From contig JBBROD010000008.1 in the NCBI GenBank assembly GCA_038229715.1, forward strand, positions 1-64,000: a stretch of 64,000 bases of DNA, in the 5' to 3' direction. Positions 26,429-35,731 of the stretch are shown piece after piece. Source of the stretch: JANMES01 sp038229715. Its GTDB lineage: Bacteria; Planctomycetota; Phycisphaerae; Tepidisphaerales; Tepidisphaeraceae. The position numbers and the translations under genes are program-made. Each line of letters begins with the position of its first letter. Position 1 is the stretch's first letter. The notes below the pieces were generated by a model. The model was not told the origin of the DNA. It saw only the letters and a list, made by a program, of their open reading frames with translations, and made no database searches.

Positions 26429-27076
26429 GTGCGATTCAAAACAATTTTACTTTTCGGCATACCCGGCAGCGGCAAGGGCACGCAAGGCAGGATCCTCGGG
26501 TCGATTCCGGGATTCCGCCATTGCGCCTGCGGCGACGTGTTCCGCTCGATCAACGCCAACAGTGAACTCGGCAAAGTGTTCACCGCCTACTCCGCGCGCG
26601 GTGAACTGGTGCCGGACGAATTCGTCATTGAATTGTGGGAGAAGCGGATTTTGTCCCTCGAAGCGTCCGGCGATTTCCAGCCGCAACGCGACATGCTCGT
26701 GCTGGACGGCATTCCGCGGAATGTCGCGCAGGCGAGGCTTCTGGGGCGAGTGCTCGACGTGCAGGCAGTGGTTCATCTTTCGTGCTCGGACCCTGAAGCA
26801 ATAATCGACCGCCTCCGCCGCCGCGCGGTGAAGGAAAACCGCCTGGACGACGCACGCGATGACGTGATACAACGCCGGCTGGCGGTGTATGATGAGCAGA
26901 CCCGGCCGATCTTGAGGTATTACCCCGATCACCTGATTCTCAAGGTTGACGCCACCGCCTCGCAGATGCGCGTGGCGGCGGCGATCCTGAACTGCTTGGC
27001 GGGGACGATGGAACAAAGCATGACCCCTCGTCACATGCAGGAGTTTGTGCCGCAGTACATCTCAATGCCTTCGTGA
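26429..27076 (+). CDS. Adenylate-kinase-family nucleoside monophosphate kinase
   Basis: A 215-residue P-loop kinase: GIPGSGKGTQ Walker A at residues 10-19, the NMP-binding GDVFRSI, DGIPRN in place of the usual DGFPR, and RRAVKENRLDDARDDVIQRRL in the lid region, with no zinc cysteines. It should transfer phosphate between ATP and a nucleoside monophosphate. GTG start with AGGAG 8 bases upstream. Its position 18 bases after a GH78 gene is odd for a housekeeping adenylate kinase, which usually sits with secY or map; this is more likely a second, specialised copy. The true phosphate acceptor is unknown. Convergent with the FAD/Fe-S gene. Confidence 0.8.
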   Translation: MRFKTILLFGIPGSGKGTQGRILGSIPGFRHCACGDVFRSINANSELGKVFTAYSARGELVPDEFVIELWEKRILSLEASGDFQPQRDMLVLDGIPRNVAQARLLGRVLDVQAVVHLSCSDPEAIIDRLRRRAVKENRLDDARDDVIQRRLAVYDEQTRPILRYYPDHLILKVDATASQMRVAAAILNCLAGTMEQSMTPRHMQEFVPQYISMPS

Positions 27077-27117
27077 TGGTGGCGGATCACGCTGGTTGGT
27101 TTACAGCCGTTGGCGCA

Positions 27118-30100
27118 TCAGCCGGGTTGCGGCTCTCGTGCGACGATCGCCAAGTGCAGCACTTCCGCGGGGTGGAGCGATTGCCGGGTAGTACCGTCTT
27201 TGATCTGGTGGCGGCAGGAGGTGCCTGCGGCGATGATGATCGCATCATCATCCGCCACGCGGACCTGCGGAAACACCGAAAGCTCGCCAATCTTCATCGA
27301 CACATCGTACCGGGCAGCAGTGTAGCCGAATGCACCCGCCATTCCGCAGCAACCTGAATCTAAGACTTCCAATGTGCCGCCTTCCAACCGTGAGAGGGCA
27401 GCGACGGTCGCCCCTAAGCCGCTGATGGCTTTCTGGTGGCAGTGCCCGTGAAGCACCATCGGCCGCTTTGCGCGCCGCCACTCCGGTCGAATCATTGGCG
27501 AGCGAGGGTGGCGGCTCCAACGCGCGTCTACGAATTGCTCGAGAAGCATCGCCTTGTCGGCCAACTGCTGGCGGACGGCGAGATCGGTGCGAAGCTTCAG
27601 CTTGAGCCACTCGTCGGTGACGGCGCTGAGGCAGGACGGCTCGAGAAAGATGACTGCCTGGATTGATTCATCAGCAATGACGTCTTTCAGCCCATCCAAG
27701 ATTTGATCGGCCGATCGGATAGCCTCCTCAAGCAAACCGTTGGAGATCATCGGTCGACCGCAGCAGCCTACATAGGGAAGCAAAACCTCATAGCCCAGCG
27801 ATTCAAGAACTTCAATCGCGGCTCGGCCGACGTGCGGCTCATTGTAAGTCGCGAAGCAGTCGGCCCAAACCGCCACGCGCGGTACCCCGGGCGAGTGACC
27901 GCGTTTACTCCGCTTTTTGAACCATCGATACAGGGAGGGCGCAAAAGCTGGGATCCTGCGCTTCGGCGAGATGCCGAGCACTGTTTCAATCAGCATCCGC
28001 ACCGGCGGTAAGCCGTTCACCCAATTGGCCAGCGACGGTGCGAGCGATCCGAGTCGATTCAGTGACCGCACATGGCCGAATAGACGTGCAGCCAGCGGAG
28101 CGCCGCCGCGCTGGCGATGTCCTTGCGCGGTGTACTCGGCCTTCAGTTGCGCGACATCGACGTTGCTCGGGCACTCGGTCTTGCAGGCCTTGCAGCTCAG
28201 GCAAAGATCCAGCGTCTCCTTGACCCCTGGATCGCTCCATCGTGGCGAGGGATTGTTTAGCGTTTCGATCGCCTGATCGACAACGGCCGTGCGGATGGCG
28301 TTGGCGCGCCCTCGGGTGCTGTGGCGCTCGTCAAGGGTCGCGCGGTACGACGGGCACATCGTCCCGCCAGCCGTTTTGCGGCAGAAGCCGGCGCCGTTAC
28401 ACAGCTCTAAAGCACCGGCAAATCCCTCTGCGGTGGGATAGTTAAAGTAAGTGTCGATTTGGTTGACGTTGATGGCCGGATTAATTTGGTCGACACGCAG
28501 ATTCTCGACGATGCTGTGCACCGGTCCGGCATTAACTATGTTGCCTGGATTAAGAATATTAGCGGGATCGAAGATGTTCTTGATCTTCTTGAACGCTCGG
28601 AGAATCGTCGGGCCGTAAAAGTCTTCAAGCAGCGGTCCGCGGACTCGCCCGTCGCCGTGTTCGCCGGACATCACTCCCCCGCAGCGCTTGGCGAGGTCCG
28701 CAACTTCGACGGCGATCTTCACCATCGTCTCGCGCCCGGCGGCGTGATGAAGATTTACCATCGGGCGCACATGCAGAACGCCAACCGATGCGTGCGCGTA
28801 ATAGGCCGCCTCTGTGCCGTGGCGGGTGACAATCTCGCGGAACTCAGTGACGAATCGGCGGAGCTGCTCGACCGGGACTGAGTTGTCTTCGACAAAGGTA
28901 ACGGGCTTGCTCGCTCCGGGCAGGCCGTGCAGCAGGGCCTCGCTCGCCTTTCGCAGCGCCCAGGCGCGATTCATGTCCGCGGCTTCGGTGAAAGTCGCGA
29001 TCGACACGCCGGTTAGCATCGATTTCAGCAGTGCGAAGAAATCCTCGAGGCTACGGGCTTTGTCCTCAAGCTGGTATTCGACGTAGAGGACTCCTTTGGG
29101 CGAGCCGGCGGTTGTCCGTGGCAGCATGTCGACGTAAGGCCGGCATTCGGTATTGCCGAGGGCGGCGCGGATCACCACGTCGTCCAACAGTTCTACGGCG
29201 CTGGGTTTGGTCGCGAGGATCGGCACGACCGCGTCGATGGCGGCGTCCACGGAATCGAATGAGAGGACCGCCAGACCGCGTTGCGCCGGCATCGGGTTAA
29301 GCTTCAGCCGGGCTTCAGTCACGATTGCCAGCGTGCCTTCGCTGCCGCAGATCAGACTGGACAAATCCAGATCAGCCGCCACGACGCCCTGGTCCAGCTG
29401 CTTCAGAATCAGATCGAGTCCGTAGCCGGCATTTCGGCGAACGAGGTCAGGAAACCGCCGGCGAATGTCGGCCGCGCACCCCATGACAACGTCCGCCACT
29501 TGCTCAGCCAGCCGCATCGCAATCGGCGACTTACGCCCCGCGCCGGGCTGCAGCCAGACGCGTTCCCCTGTACTGAGCACTACTTCGATCGCCTCAATGT
29601 TTTCACTCGTGCGGCCGTAGCGGATGGAGCGCGCACCCGCCGCGTTGTTGCCGATACAGCCGCCGATCGACGCCTGTGCGACTGTCGCGGGGTCAGGTGC
29701 GAAAAACAGCCGCGTGTTGCGGGCGTCGAGCGCCCGATTCAATTCATCGATTGTGATCCCTGGCTCGACCGTGCACAAACGGCCGTCCACATCGACCTCG
29801 ATCACGCGCCGACAGGCGGGGGAAAGGTCAACCACCACTGACTTTCCAGTGCATTGCCCGGCCAGGCTCGTGCCACCGCCGCGCGGCAGCACGGCGATCC
29901 CGCTCGCGGCGCAGTAGGTCATGATCGTGGGGATTACGCTGGTGTCGCGCGGGATGACAACGCCCAGCGGCAGGACTTGATAGAGTGAAGCGTCGGTAGA
30001 GTAGAGTAGCCGATTGTGCGAATCGAACCGCACCTCACCGACGTTCATCCGACGCAGGGCCGCTTCGACCTGCTTTGCATCGGGTTCCCGCGACGGGGGA

Positions 30101-30144
30101 GTTTCGGAGGGAAGGACGGCAAGGGATAGTGAGTTTACAGTCAT
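27118..30144 (-). CDS. FAD-linked oxidase fused to Fe-S/CCG domain (D-2-hydroxyacid dehydrogenase type)
   Basis: A 1008-residue cytoplasmic or membrane-associated oxidoreductase fusing two units. N-terminal FAD_binding_4/FAD-oxidase C (VLPRGGGTSLAGQCTG, NNAAGARSIRYGRTSEN, GEHGDGRVRGP), as in glycolate and D-lactate dehydrogenases; C-terminal ferredoxin-like clusters (CRKTAGGTMCPSY; CLSCKACKTECPSNVD) and two CCG domains (GCCGRPMISNG; SGCCGMAGAFGY), as in GlpC/LldE. The layout and length resemble D-2-hydroxyglutarate dehydrogenase YdiJ. The start at 30144 is preferred over a TTG at 30228. Last gene of the rhamnose-oxidation operon, so it probably oxidises a hydroxyacid produced there, passing electrons to quinone; the substrate is inferred only. 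Confidence 0.8.
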   Translation of the reverse strand: MTVNSLSLAVLPSETPPSREPDAKQVEAALRRMNVGEVRFDSHNRLLYSTDASLYQVLPLGVVIPRDTSVIPTIMTYCAASGIAVLPRGGGTSLAGQCTGKSVVVDLSPACRRVIEVDVDGRLCTVEPGITIDELNRALDARNTRLFFAPDPATVAQASIGGCIGNNAAGARSIRYGRTSENIEAIEVVLSTGERVWLQPGAGRKSPIAMRLAEQVADVVMGCAADIRRRFPDLVRRNAGYGLDLILKQLDQGVVAADLDLSSLICGSEGTLAIVTEARLKLNPMPAQRGLAVLSFDSVDAAIDAVVPILATKPSAVELLDDVVIRAALGNTECRPYVDMLPRTTAGSPKGVLYVEYQLEDKARSLEDFFALLKSMLTGVSIATFTEAADMNRAWALRKASEALLHGLPGASKPVTFVEDNSVPVEQLRRFVTEFREIVTRHGTEAAYYAHASVGVLHVRPMVNLHHAAGRETMVKIAVEVADLAKRCGGVMSGEHGDGRVRGPLLEDFYGPTILRAFKKIKNIFDPANILNPGNIVNAGPVHSIVENLRVDQINPAINVNQIDTYFNYPTAEGFAGALELCNGAGFCRKTAGGTMCPSYRATLDERHSTRGRANAIRTAVVDQAIETLNNPSPRWSDPGVKETLDLCLSCKACKTECPSNVDVAQLKAEYTAQGHRQRGGAPLAARLFGHVRSLNRLGSLAPSLANWVNGLPPVRMLIETVLGISPKRRIPAFAPSLYRWFKKRSKRGHSPGVPRVAVWADCFATYNEPHVGRAAIEVLESLGYEVLLPYVGCCGRPMISNGLLEEAIRSADQILDGLKDVIADESIQAVIFLEPSCLSAVTDEWLKLKLRTDLAVRQQLADKAMLLEQFVDARWSRHPRSPMIRPEWRRAKRPMVLHGHCHQKAISGLGATVAALSRLEGGTLEVLDSGCCGMAGAFGYTAARYDVSMKIGELSVFPQVRVADDDAIIIAAGTSCRHQIKDGTTRQSLHPAEVLHLAIVAREPQPG

Positions 30145-30231
30145 CAGTCTCGGCGCACGGATTGCGGCGCCGCCAATCGATAGCTCGTTAAAATGTAGGA
30201 CCGCCCAAATTCCCCGTGCGTGAGCCAACCT

Positions 30232-32790
30232 TTATCGTTTCCAAACCGCACAGGCCCGAGGAGGAAGCGTAACGTAGTAGCCGTCTTCCACAGGCTCAAT
30301 CTTGACGTTTTCTTCCGACGACATTTGCAGCGTCCACTCCCCCTTGGCCTTTGGAATACGGATAAATTGCCGCTCAGCACCGGCGATGCGGAAAACATAG
30401 AGAAGTTGCGCTTCGCCGGTTCCATCACCGAAGCAGACTGCATCCCAGTCTTCCAGCTTCTGTACCTGCGGCAGCGGGAAAAATACCGGTTGGCTTTGCA
30501 GGTGGCGATTGCCCTTGTATTTGTCAACCAGCTGCCGCACGCGTTGGGTGGCCTCAGGGCTCCACTGGGCAATGTCGCCATTGAAGCTGAGCGTGCCCGG
30601 CATGCGGCTGATGACGTTGTAGGCCGTCGCCTCGCTGTCTCCGGTGTTGCGATGGACGCGAACGGATAGATTTAACATGTACGACGGCCAAAACCGCAAC
30701 GCGCCGGTTTGATTGAATCTGCAGACATCGGCATTGGCGGTGTGGTCGCTCAGCCATGTCGAGGTGCAATACCGCATATTGCCTAGGTCAAATCGCGTTC
30801 CGCCGCCGGCACAACATTCGAAGTGGAAATCAGGGAATTCCTTTGTGATTCGATCCATGATCTCATAGTAACCCTTCATGTAATTCAGCCCGCCGCTGCC
30901 GGCCATTTCGAATCGGTGCCAGGTGCAGTCATAGGTTTTGATCCAGCGGCGCATCGACTCGACGCATTCATCCACGTCGGCCTGCTTGCTCATGTCAAAT
31001 GCGGGACCGCCGCCGCCGTTTTTGAGGATCCAGTACGACCATAGCCCGAATCCCATGCCGCGATCGCGCACGTCCTGGCTCAGTCGCTGCAGATCGGGAA
31101 TACCTTTGGGGAACTTGGCCGGGTCCGGCTCGTCCCATTTTCCGCGGCCCGAGGCGCAAAACGCACCCTTGCCGTACCAGCCGGCGTCGAGACAGAAGTA
31201 TTCTACGCCCAGTTCAGCTGCTCGCTTGGACTGCTTCAGCATATCCTCGACGGTGAAATCACTGTGGATTCCGAACCAGTGGTCATAGGTAACTTTGTTA
31301 GTTTGCGCTTTGGGCGGCGTTTTGTAGGCGATCTTGTCGGCGATGTATTTGCGCGTGGCGTTTTCCAGCGCCGTCCAGTTGTTACCCTCGAAGAATACGA
31401 CATGCACCTTCGGCGTCAACAACTCCGAGTTAGGTGGAAGGACAATGCTTCCAAAGCCCATTGTTCCTGAGACTTCAAAATCGGTCGGCGGTACGCCGGT
31501 GAAGCTCGTTGCCGTGTAGCCGGCGTGGTGTGCCCAGCCGGCACTCCACTCGAAGGTGACGGTAAAGCCCGACATTTGCTCGCCTTTTTGCATAGCGAAT
31601 TGCATCATCGGAACGTACTCATGGGCTGCAGCGCCCGCTATGTCCACGGGTTTGGCGTGGTCGTTGATCATGAACGAGCGATCGACCGTTTGAAACGCGC
31701 GTGAGGGATATACTGCATCGTAGTGCTGCGACCCGGTGATATACCGGACGCGCGGTATCACCGTCGGCAAATTCACCACAAACCTCTGCTTCCACGGGTC
31801 GATCTCCAATCCCGTGATCGACGTGCTGCCGCTATTTTTTAGGCGCACCTGGTACCACATCGCGTTGTGCTCTTTGTCGAACTGAGTCTCTATTGCGGCG
31901 CTAAGATCACCCTTTACGGCCTTCAGTGTGCCGCCCTCGTCAGCAAACACCAGAGGCTTTTTGTCGGCCGTGCGGATGGCGAGTGGGATCAGGGGGATGA
32001 ACTGCTCGCGAAGGGAAGCGGGAGCATTCCTGCTGATGAGATCAGCCCCAGCGACATTCAGCAACGCAGCGGCCGCGGTGCGAACTTGGGCGGCACCGGC
32101 TTGATAGAGGCAGGACATTTCAAGCTCGCTCAGGGCGCGATTGTACAGGCGCAAATCGTCAATGAAACCGGTGAAAAAGTCGCCAGTACCGACGCTGCTG
32201 CCGACGTAGGCGGGCTCCGACCCGCTGGTGTCAAGGGGGCCGCTAATCACCATCTGCTGCAGTTCCTGACCGATGGCCGTCTGCTTTCCATCGACGTACG
32301 TGCGCATCTGCGTGCCGTCGTACTTGCCGGACACTAAGTGCCATTTGCCGTCCATGAGGGCCGACGGGTTGATCTGCGAATCAAACTCCGTGTACTTCTC
32401 GCCGATGTTAAGCCCGAGCGTGAGGTGCGTGCCGCCGTCCTGGAGCGCGAGCATGGTGCGGCTGTTGGCATCCTCCTTGCGGTAGATGACGCTGTTCCCC
32501 TGCAGTGCCTGCGGCAGCACCCAAGCGCTGATCGTAATTTGCTTGGGCGTTTTCAGCGCGCCGGAATGCGGGATCTTGACGGAACTCCCACCGTCGAGGT
32601 AAACGCATTGGCTCAAGATACCCGGCCGTAGCACGGAAGGAGTTACATCTGAGGTGGATTCTACGCCGCTTTGGACAACGGCCTGGCCTTTATCAAAAGT
32701 CCAGTGTCCGACCAATCCACTGTCGTCCCCCATAGCGCACGCTGAGTGCAGAATCAACGCCGCCGCGAGTAATCCGACCAATCGCTTCAT
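30232..32790 (-). CDS. LamG-domain plus GH36-like glycoside hydrolase, secreted
   Basis: An 852-residue exported protein: signal peptide (about 1-22), a LamG/concanavalin-like lectin module (GLVGHWTFD to DFFTGFIDDLRLYNRALSE, about 25-235), a beta domain, and a GH36-like barrel (YDHWFGIHSDFTVEDML, VEYFCLDAGWYGKG, MGFGLWSYW). The acid/base strand HFECCAGGGTRFDLGNMRY then TSTWLSDHT is well kept. The nucleophile strand, normally KWDMN, reads HRFEMAG, with Glu (about E628) where Asp is expected: either an altered mechanism or a shifted alignment. AAGGA precedes the ATG at 32790. Operon member between the broken GH78 and the FAD/Fe-S gene. Likely a galactosidase-type enzyme, activity uncertain. Confidence 0.75.
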   Translation of the reverse strand: MKRLVGLLAAALILHSACAMGDDSGLVGHWTFDKGQAVVQSGVESTSDVTPSVLRPGILSQCVYLDGGSSVKIPHSGALKTPKQITISAWVLPQALQGNSVIYRKEDANSRTMLALQDGGTHLTLGLNIGEKYTEFDSQINPSALMDGKWHLVSGKYDGTQMRTYVDGKQTAIGQELQQMVISGPLDTSGSEPAYVGSSVGTGDFFTGFIDDLRLYNRALSELEMSCLYQAGAAQVRTAAAALLNVAGADLISRNAPASLREQFIPLIPLAIRTADKKPLVFADEGGTLKAVKGDLSAAIETQFDKEHNAMWYQVRLKNSGSTSITGLEIDPWKQRFVVNLPTVIPRVRYITGSQHYDAVYPSRAFQTVDRSFMINDHAKPVDIAGAAAHEYVPMMQFAMQKGEQMSGFTVTFEWSAGWAHHAGYTATSFTGVPPTDFEVSGTMGFGSIVLPPNSELLTPKVHVVFFEGNNWTALENATRKYIADKIAYKTPPKAQTNKVTYDHWFGIHSDFTVEDMLKQSKRAAELGVEYFCLDAGWYGKGAFCASGRGKWDEPDPAKFPKGIPDLQRLSQDVRDRGMGFGLWSYWILKNGGGGPAFDMSKQADVDECVESMRRWIKTYDCTWHRFEMAGSGGLNYMKGYYEIMDRITKEFPDFHFECCAGGGTRFDLGNMRYCTSTWLSDHTANADVCRFNQTGALRFWPSYMLNLSVRVHRNTGDSEATAYNVISRMPGTLSFNGDIAQWSPEATQRVRQLVDKYKGNRHLQSQPVFFPLPQVQKLEDWDAVCFGDGTGEAQLLYVFRIAGAERQFIRIPKAKGEWTLQMSSEENVKIEPVEDGYYVTLPPRACAVWKR

Positions 32791-32827
32791 GGTAAATCCT
32801 TGCTTGAACTGAACTAGGTTCCCTGCA

Positions 32828-33633
32828 TTAGAGAGACGAATAAAACGTGTAGTGGCCCGACTCGGTCTCGTACACAGCGACACCTTCTTGGTAACCGATC
32901 CTTTTTACGCCTATGGCGTCGACAGCCAGCTTTCCGGATTTAGACATGTCACTGCCTTCCTTAGCTGGCATGTGCACGGTGGCGGTAGTGCCAAGCGCGA
33001 TCGTAACATTGGGCGTCAACTTCTGGCCCTCTAACTTCCAATCGGTTGCGATCGTGCTGCGGAATGAGTCGTACGCTCCCTTGTTCCACATGAGCGCGGG
33101 GTCACCCGAGCGAACTAGCGACCCGATGGCCGTTAATGTGCAGCTCGTACAGACCGAGTCCCGTCACGTAGACCGCGGCGCGGCGGACAGGCGAGGTCAC
33201 CTCGAACTGCGTCCTCGCGGTTCATCAGGCCGACCGTCCATTTGGCAGGCTCGCTCCAATTCTTGGCGGCATCCTTGCGATCCCACACTCTGACTTTCCA
33301 AAAGCATCTTGCCCGCGAGGTAAGTGGCGAGCCGGCGTATTCCACGAAGGTCGTTTGATCGGACGCGATTTTTCCTGTGCCCCACAGATCGCCTTTATTA
33401 GCCGCTAGGGTTTTCGCAGTCGATGAAACTAACACACGGTACGCCGTGCGGCCTTGTCCGCGCTGGTCAGACTCCAGCACCCATAACAGCCGCGGTGAGG
33501 TGGTATCGATGCCGAGGGGATTGACGAAATATTCGCAGCGCAACTTCGACAGCCCGACGGCGGACGCGCCCCATGCAGCGACAGTCAGCGTATTCAGTGC
33601 AACAAATAGCGAGCAGAACAGGAACTTTCTCAT
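32828..33633 (-). pseudogene. GH78 alpha-L-rhamnosidase with large internal deletions
   Basis: Pieces of one GH78 gene in order. 33633 to about 33211: signal peptide and N-terminal domain (LRCEYFVNPLGIDTTSPRLL, to TVGLMNRED). About 33208 to 33115, in another frame: VRRAAVYVTGLGLYELHIN, the start of Bac_rhamnosid_N. About 33105 to 32828, in a third frame: the C-terminal sandwich (YDSFRSTIATDWKLEGQ, ending SGHYTFYSSL). The whole catalytic barrel is gone; about 260 of roughly 1,090 residues remain. A perfect AGGAGG stands before the ATG at 33633, so a truncated exported peptide of about 165 residues may still be made. Sits between rhaT and the LamG enzyme in the operon. Confidence 0.9.
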
Positions 33634-33702
33634 TATGAAATTCCTCCTAACGGCGTATGAATCGCGTCGGCAGGGCAAAAACTATCTGTGTTGCGAAGAC
33701 AT

Positions 33703-34824
33703 TTAGTGCGAGCGTGCGGTCGCGATCCCCGGGTCGCTTTGCTGTGTGTTTGTTGCGGTTACTGCCTTGTCAGATGCGTCGGCCGGGAGCGTGTTAGAGT
33801 AACCCAGAATGCCGAATGCCACGAGTAGCGTCGCCACACCGACCATCATCATATTTTTAGCGCGACCGCTGGCGCCCTTCCACTCACCTTGCATCGCTCC
33901 TGCCAAGTTGCCGACGAGAACAGCGCACAGCAGCATCATGGGAAAGCCCGCGTAGGCGCCGAGTGTTCCCATGTACCCTGCGCCGATGCCAAAGACGATA
34001 ATTCCCAGCGGCCAGCACAGTCCGAGAAATGCCGCCCAGAACCAGTGCGACGACCCGCCGGTCTCGAAGATTCGCATGACGTTCTTGTTCTTGATCATCA
34101 CGCCAAAGGCGTAGAGGAAGTTCACGCCAAAGTTTCCCGTGAACACCAGCGCCCAGACGACAAAGCTGGTTGCCCATGCCGGTGCGCCATGCTTGGCGGC
34201 GAGATCACCCATCTTGCCGACTTCGTTCCCGTAGATCAGTCCAAAATTCACCGAAGCCGACATCGCGCCGGAGATCAGACAGAACATCAGCCCGACGATA
34301 AACGGCGTGGACTTCTTGCCCTCCGCCGTGTCAGTCTCTTTTTTGCTGACCATATCGGTTTCTTTTCGCTGCCCGGCCATCGAAATGAACACGATGCCTA
34401 GGAGCATTACGCCGACGGCGACGTACAGCATAATCGCGGTGGGCGTGAGCGCTTTCTCTGGATGAAAGATCCACAGCGGCGCGGGTCCCCCGAAGACATT
34501 GATGAAGCCCATCAGCAGCGACACCCCGAGCGCCACACCCACTGCAGCGATGGCCTTGCCCCAGAAGATCCCCCCGAGTCCCCAGCCGATGCCCAGCAGA
34601 AGGGTGATCAGGATTTTCGTCGTGCCGACTTCCGAAAAAAGTGAACCGACGTTGGGCACGGTCATCAATACCAGCGGCCAAGGCACGACGACGAGTGCTA
34701 TTAGCGAGCCAAGGCCCCACGTGTTTTCCCACGCCCACTTCGGGGTGCGCGTTATACCCAGGGAGAATAACCCTTCCATCGCGCCGCCGACTACAACCAA
34801 CAATATTCCGAAAACCAGTCCCAT
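33703..34824 (-). CDS. rhaT: L-rhamnose/proton symporter
   Basis: A 373-residue inner-membrane protein with about ten hydrophobic segments that matches RhaT along its length: GLVFGILLVVVGGAMEGLF at the N-terminus, TPKWAWENTWGLGS, LLGIGWGLGGIFWGKA, then SGAMSASVNFGLIYGNEV and the C-terminal NLAGAMQGEWKGAS. It imports L-rhamnose (and possibly L-lyxose) with a proton. GAGGA lies 6 bases before the ATG at 34824. It follows the three oxidative genes in the operon from 37608, giving direct evidence that rhamnose is the sugar consumed here. E. coli RhaT is 344 residues; the extra length is a charged cytoplasmic loop in the middle and a C-terminal tail. Confidence 0.95.
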   Translation of the reverse strand: MGLVFGILLVVVGGAMEGLFSLGITRTPKWAWENTWGLGSLIALVVVPWPLVLMTVPNVGSLFSEVGTTKILITLLLGIGWGLGGIFWGKAIAAVGVALGVSLLMGFINVFGGPAPLWIFHPEKALTPTAIMLYVAVGVMLLGIVFISMAGQRKETDMVSKKETDTAEGKKSTPFIVGLMFCLISGAMSASVNFGLIYGNEVGKMGDLAAKHGAPAWATSFVVWALVFTGNFGVNFLYAFGVMIKNKNVMRIFETGGSSHWFWAAFLGLCWPLGIIVFGIGAGYMGTLGAYAGFPMMLLCAVLVGNLAGAMQGEWKGASGRAKNMMMVGVATLLVAFGILGYSNTLPADASDKAVTATNTQQSDPGIATARSH

Positions 34825-34898
34825 TGCGTCTCCTCGACTCATGTTGTGTGAATATGTATTCAGCCGCCAAGTCAGTGCCTGAATACCAAAGCGAGCGC

Positions 34899-35696
34899 CT
34901 AGTCAGTGCCAGCGAAGTTCGATACTTCGCCGAGTCCTTCAGAACCCATTCCTTGGTATCCGCCGTCGATGGGGAGATCGATTGCGGTGACGAAGCTGGC
35001 TTCGTCGCTCAGCAGGAATGAAATGCCCTTGGCGACTTCGACGGGCTCGCCGAGGCGGCGCATCATGTGGAATTTCCCCCAGAGCGGCGTCCATTTCTTT
35101 TTGTCCCCGCCGGCCGCTTTAAGCACTTCGTTGGTCCAAATCCAACCGGGGCTAACGCTGTTGACGCGGATGTTCATCGGGGCAAAGTCCAGCGCTTGGC
35201 AGCGGGTCAGTGTTTGCACAGCGCCTTTAGCGGAGTTGTACGTCCAGCGATTCGGCTGCGCAATGAACGCTGAGATGCTCGACACATTTACGATCGATCC
35301 GCCGCCGCTGCGTTTCATATGCGGCGCCGACAGTGCGGCCATTGTCGCATAAGCGATCGGTCCGACGTGGTACATACGGTCCCACTCTTCACGCGTGGTA
35401 TCCGCGCCCTTGGCGATAAAAGAAAAAGCATTGTTCACGAGGAAATCCAGCCGCCCCCATTTGGCGATGGCTTGCTCGACCAAGTTGCGACAAGTCGATT
35501 CCTCACCCATGTCGCCCTTCACGAACTGTACTTTTTCCCCGGCCGCGGTGAGTTGCGACGCAAGTGCGTTTCCTTGGTCAGACATGTCACTGAATGTCAC
35601 CGCACACCCTTCGGCGGCCAGCAAATCCATGGTCGCGCGTCCGATGCCTCCTGCGCCGCCGGTGATAATCGCCGATTTGCCTTCAAACCGTTTCAT
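34899..35696 (-). CDS. Short-chain dehydrogenase, candidate L-rhamnose 1-dehydrogenase
   Basis: A 265-residue classical SDR: TGGAGGIGRA nucleotide-binding motif near residue 13, NNAFSF in place of NNAG, catalytic serine in NVSSISAF and YNSAK for Tyr and Lys. Hydrophilic residues at the start of the second beta strand (FSDMSD) fit NAD+. Set between a sugar-lactonase gene and rhaT, the most economical role is oxidation of L-rhamnose to L-rhamnonolactone, the first step of the non-phosphorylating pathway. L-fucose dehydrogenase is an equal possibility given the GH29 gene. The SDR family call is certain; the substrate is inferred from context. Confidence 0.82.
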   Translation of the reverse strand: MKRFEGKSAIITGGAGGIGRATMDLLAAEGCAVTFSDMSDQGNALASQLTAAGEKVQFVKGDMGEESTCRNLVEQAIAKWGRLDFLVNNAFSFIAKGADTTREEWDRMYHVGPIAYATMAALSAPHMKRSGGGSIVNVSSISAFIAQPNRWTYNSAKGAVQTLTRCQALDFAPMNIRVNSVSPGWIWTNEVLKAAGGDKKKWTPLWGKFHMMRRLGEPVEVAKGISFLLSDEASFVTAIDLPIDGGYQGMGSEGLGEVSNFAGTD

Positions 35697-35731
35697 GGGT
35701 TCTGCCTTTCTTGGTAACTACTCTGGATTTG

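Noticed and set aside
23138..33633. Recombination hot spots between GH78 paralogues as recent tandem duplications
   Set aside because: Outside catalytic motifs the proteins differ clearly, so there is no nucleotide-level sign of recent copying that I could see by eye.
32828..33678. Two separate small genes of about 87 and 181 codons
   Set aside because: Both match the ends of neighbouring GH78 proteins in order and on the same strand, with a third piece between them in another frame, so they are one deleted gene.
34840..34865. A tenth operator copy before rhaT (ATGTTGTGTGAATATGTATTC-like)
   Set aside because: It lacks the TATGATAT core and lies inside the operon, where no separate promoter is evident.
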